DNA of 6,279 nt from Clostridia bacterium (GTDB lineage: Bacteria; Bacillota; Clostridia; Oscillospirales; CAG-382): NCBI GenBank assembly GCA_017959195.1, contig JAGDBE010000030.1:1-6279 (forward strand). The letters are read 5' to 3'. Shown here piece after piece: positions 4,703-6,279 of the stretch. The position numbers and the translations under genes are program-made. Each line of letters begins with the position of its first letter. The stretch's first letter is position 1. Under the pieces are notes generated by a model. It made no database searches and was not told the DNA's origin. It saw only the letters and a list, made by a program, of their open reading frames with translations.

Positions 4703-6279
4703 ATGAAAAGAAGGATAGCAGCGGGTATACTTGCACTGTTTATGTGCTTTACGCTTATGCCTGTGGAGGTTTTTTCGCAGGTTTTAAAGAGCGAACCCGA
4801 AAGAATTGAAAAAACAGAGACGCTGTACGAGCACGAAATCGAAAGCGATGAAAGCGATGAAAGCGGCGTACAGCTTGCGCTTTCCGGTTCCGGAGAAGAA
4901 GCGGAGACCGTCAAAATCGGCACGGCGGATGAACTTGCGGCATTTGCAGACCGCGTAAACGACGGCGAAAACGAACTGAACGCCGAACTTACGGCGGATA
5001 TCGTCCTTCCGGACACGATATTTACAGTAATCAGCGGTTTATCAGAACATTCGTTTAACGGAACCTTCGACGGCAAGGGACACTCAATAAAACTGAACGG
5101 CAAAAACTCTTTCCTGTTCGCTTATATAGGCGAAGAAGGCACGGTAAAGAACCTTGCGTTATGCGGAACCGTCGAGAGCGGCAATTACTGCGGCCTTGCA
5201 CTGTACAATTACGGAATAACAGAAAAATGCTTCAGCACGGCTTCCCTTACCGGAACGGAAGCAATAGCCGCAAGCTTTGCCGACAACAACCACGGAATCA
5301 TAAGGAACTGTTATAACGTCGGCAATATTACAGATAAAACAGGTCATATGGGCTGCGGCGGCATCGCCGGCAGGAACTACGGCAAAATAGAAAACTGCTA
5401 CAATATCGGAAAGGTTTCCGTAGAAGACGGAAATCCGGGCGCCAGCGGCATCGTGGCGTATAACTACAGTACGGTAGAAAACTGCTACGTTCTTTCGGGA
5501 CAGAAAGTCTGCTCAAGCGGAACCGCTTCAAACTGCTCTGCGCTTGCGAAAGCAGATTTTGCGGACGAGACGAAATTTACGACCTTCGATTTTGAAAACG
5601 TATGGGTTATGGGAGACGAAAGGCCGCTTCTTAAAGACGCGCCCGAAAAATCCGAAGAAACCGTCAAAATCGGCACGGCGGAAGAACTTGCGGCGTTTGC
5701 AAAACGCGTAAACGACGGCGAAACCAAGCTTTGGGCGGAACTCAATGCGGACATCGAGCTTACGTCTTCCTGCTCCCCAATCGGCACAAAGGAAAACAAG
5801 TATGAAGGAACCTTCGACGGCAAGGGCTTTACCGTAACGCTTTTCGAGGATGAAAATCCTGACAACGGATTGCTGTTCGAATACGTCGGCGAAAAAGGAA
5901 TCGTCAAAAATCTTGCGGTACGCGGAACGGTAACAGGTGAAAGAACGGACGAAGGCTTTGTATATAATAACTACGGCAACATTTACTACGGCGGCATCGC
6001 GGCGTATAATTACGGAAAAATAGAAAACTGCTTTAACACGGGAAACGCAAAAGCAAAAGGCGTCGGCGGCATCGCGTATGAAAACCGCGGAAAAATAGAA
6101 AACTGCTTTAACACCGGAAATCTTTCCGCAACCGAAAGCGGATCTTATTCCGCCGGCATCGCGGTAGAGAACTACGGAGAAATAAAAGGCTGCTATAACG
6201 CCGGAAACGTCGGCCAGGAGGTAAACGTACATAATTATCTCTCAGGCATCTCGGCGTATAACTACGGCAGCATAGAAGA
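4703..6279 (+). CDS. secreted GLUG-like repeat protein, 3' end outside window
   Basis: The frame is open from ATG 4703 to the window end (525 full codons). GGGAGG at 4689-4694, 8 bases upstream, supports the start. Residues 1-25 form a signal peptide (MKRR, hydrophobic core, plausible cleavage after VFS at 23-25), followed by an acidic linker containing ESDESDES. Two tandem modules follow, from about residue 68 and about 319. Each opens with KIGTA(D/E)ELAAFA, then GTFDGKG, then G(E)xGxVKNLA, then a ladder of units of 25-29 residues with the pattern GGIA-x-NYGKIENCYNxGN. Units carry Cys176, 203, 232 and 261 in module 1 and Cys443, 468 and 497 in module 2. Module 1 closes with ENVWVMGDERPLL (298-310). 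Such GLUG-like repeats, common in surface proteins of gut Bacillota, are expected to fold as a right-handed beta-solenoid. The function, possibly adhesion or cell-surface binding, is inference. Any C-terminal anchor lies outside the window. Confidence 0.88.
   Translation, partial: MKRRIAAGILALFMCFTLMPVEVFSQVLKSEPERIEKTETLYEHEIESDESDESGVQLALSGSGEEAETVKIGTADELAAFADRVNDGENELNAELTADIVLPDTIFTVISGLSEHSFNGTFDGKGHSIKLNGKNSFLFAYIGEEGTVKNLALCGTVESGNYCGLALYNYGITEKCFSTASLTGTEAIAASFADNNHGIIRNCYNVGNITDKTGHMGCGGIAGRNYGKIENCYNIGKVSVEDGNPGASGIVAYNYSTVENCYVLSGQKVCSSGTASNCSALAKADFADETKFTTFDFENVWVMGDERPLLKDAPEKSEETVKIGTAEELAAFAKRVNDGETKLWAELNADIELTSSCSPIGTKENKYEGTFDGKGFTVTLFEDENPDNGLLFEYVGEKGIVKNLAVRGTVTGERTDEGFVYNNYGNIYYGGIAAYNYGKIENCFNTGNAKAKGVGGIAYENRGKIENCFNTGNLSATESGSYSAGIAVENYGEIKGCYNAGNVGQEVNVHNYLSGISAYNYGSIE
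4841..4866 (+). repeat. 9-base tandem repeat in the acidic linker
   Basis: GAAAGCGAT occurs at 4841-4849 and 4850-4858, followed by a partial third copy GAAAGCGG at 4859-4866. It keeps the reading frame and encodes ESD-ESD-ES in the linker between the signal peptide and module 1. Short in-frame tandem repeats such as this can change copy number by replication slippage and so vary linker length. Confidence 0.8.
4904..5644 (+). repeat. module 1 of a tandem intragenic duplication
   Basis: This is the first copy of a unit of about 750 bases in the GLUG-like gene. Its opening 69 bases (4904-4972) match 5657-5725 at 63 of 69 positions. The 20-mer GGAACCTTCGACGGCAAGGG at 5060-5079 recurs exactly at 5807-5826. 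The encoded blocks GTFDGKG and GEEGTVKNLA (from residue 143) recur in module 2 with offsets of 249-253 residues, so the module carries small in-frame indels. Confidence 0.85.
5657..6279 (+). repeat. module 2 of the tandem intragenic duplication (incomplete)
   Basis: This is the second copy of the unit described for 4904-5644. The start block and the 20-mer at 5807-5826 are highly conserved, while the repeat ladder after about 5900 has diverged in length and sequence. The closing VW...RPLL segment seen in module 1 has not been reached at the window end, so the module continues beyond 6279. Confidence 0.82.
6013..6120 (+). repeat. two near-identical GLUG-like units with a 75-base period
   Basis: A 27-base segment starting CGGAAAAATAGAAAACTG is identical at 6013-6039 and 6088-6114, and the match continues through GGAAA after a single mismatch. 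It encodes GKIENCFNTGN twice, 25 residues apart. A more diverged third copy starts at 6175, and a related one lies in module 1 near 5384-5399. The nucleotide-level identity suggests a recent unit duplication or local gene conversion. Confidence 0.85.

Noticed and set aside
4904..6279. Repeats in the last gene as a CRISPR array or transposon-derived repeats
   Set aside because: The repeats keep the reading frame, have unequal spacing and diverge as protein motifs. They have neither the constant repeat length nor the unique spacers of a CRISPR array.

Overview
The window looks like a chromosomal segment of a Clostridia-type Bacillota, probably gut-associated. The signs are strong GGAGG-like Shine-Dalgarno sites, a methionine synthase split into two polypeptides, a lipobox lipoprotein, and a large exported protein built from GLUG-like repeats. 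Base composition is mixed and A-rich on the coding strand. The taxonomic assignment is inference. All recognised genes lie on the + strand.

Bases 1-117 form a short leader. It may contain the last 28 codons of an upstream gene (3-89). It also holds two copies of CGTCGG alternating with two copies of CCGACG, which could form mutually exclusive hairpins ending next to the metF ribosome binding site.

Bases 118-4019 are a compact methyl-transfer operon: metF (118-996), a stand-alone methionine synthase activation protein (998-1585) and a short metH (1611-4019). MetF makes 5-methyl-tetrahydrofolate, and MetH uses it through cobalamin to methylate homocysteine to methionine. MetH here has homocysteine, folate, cobalamin-cap and cobalamin domains but no C-terminal activation domain. 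The separate 195-residue protein should supply that function by reactivating oxidised cobalamin with S-adenosylmethionine. The gaps are 1 and 25 bases, so co-transcription is likely.

Bases 4058-6279 encode two exported proteins: an unrecognised acidic lipoprotein (4058-4666) and a secreted GLUG-like repeat protein (4703 to beyond the window end). The latter shows two tandem modules of about 250 residues. The gaps of 38 and 36 bases contain no visible terminator, so read-through from the met genes is possible, but no functional link to methionine synthesis is evident.

I saw no RNA genes, mobile elements or CRISPR arrays. The only non-coding stretches are the leader and short intergenic gaps. 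The most distinctive points are the split methionine synthase, the alternating leader repeats and the internally duplicated surface protein. None of them proves a wholly new system.
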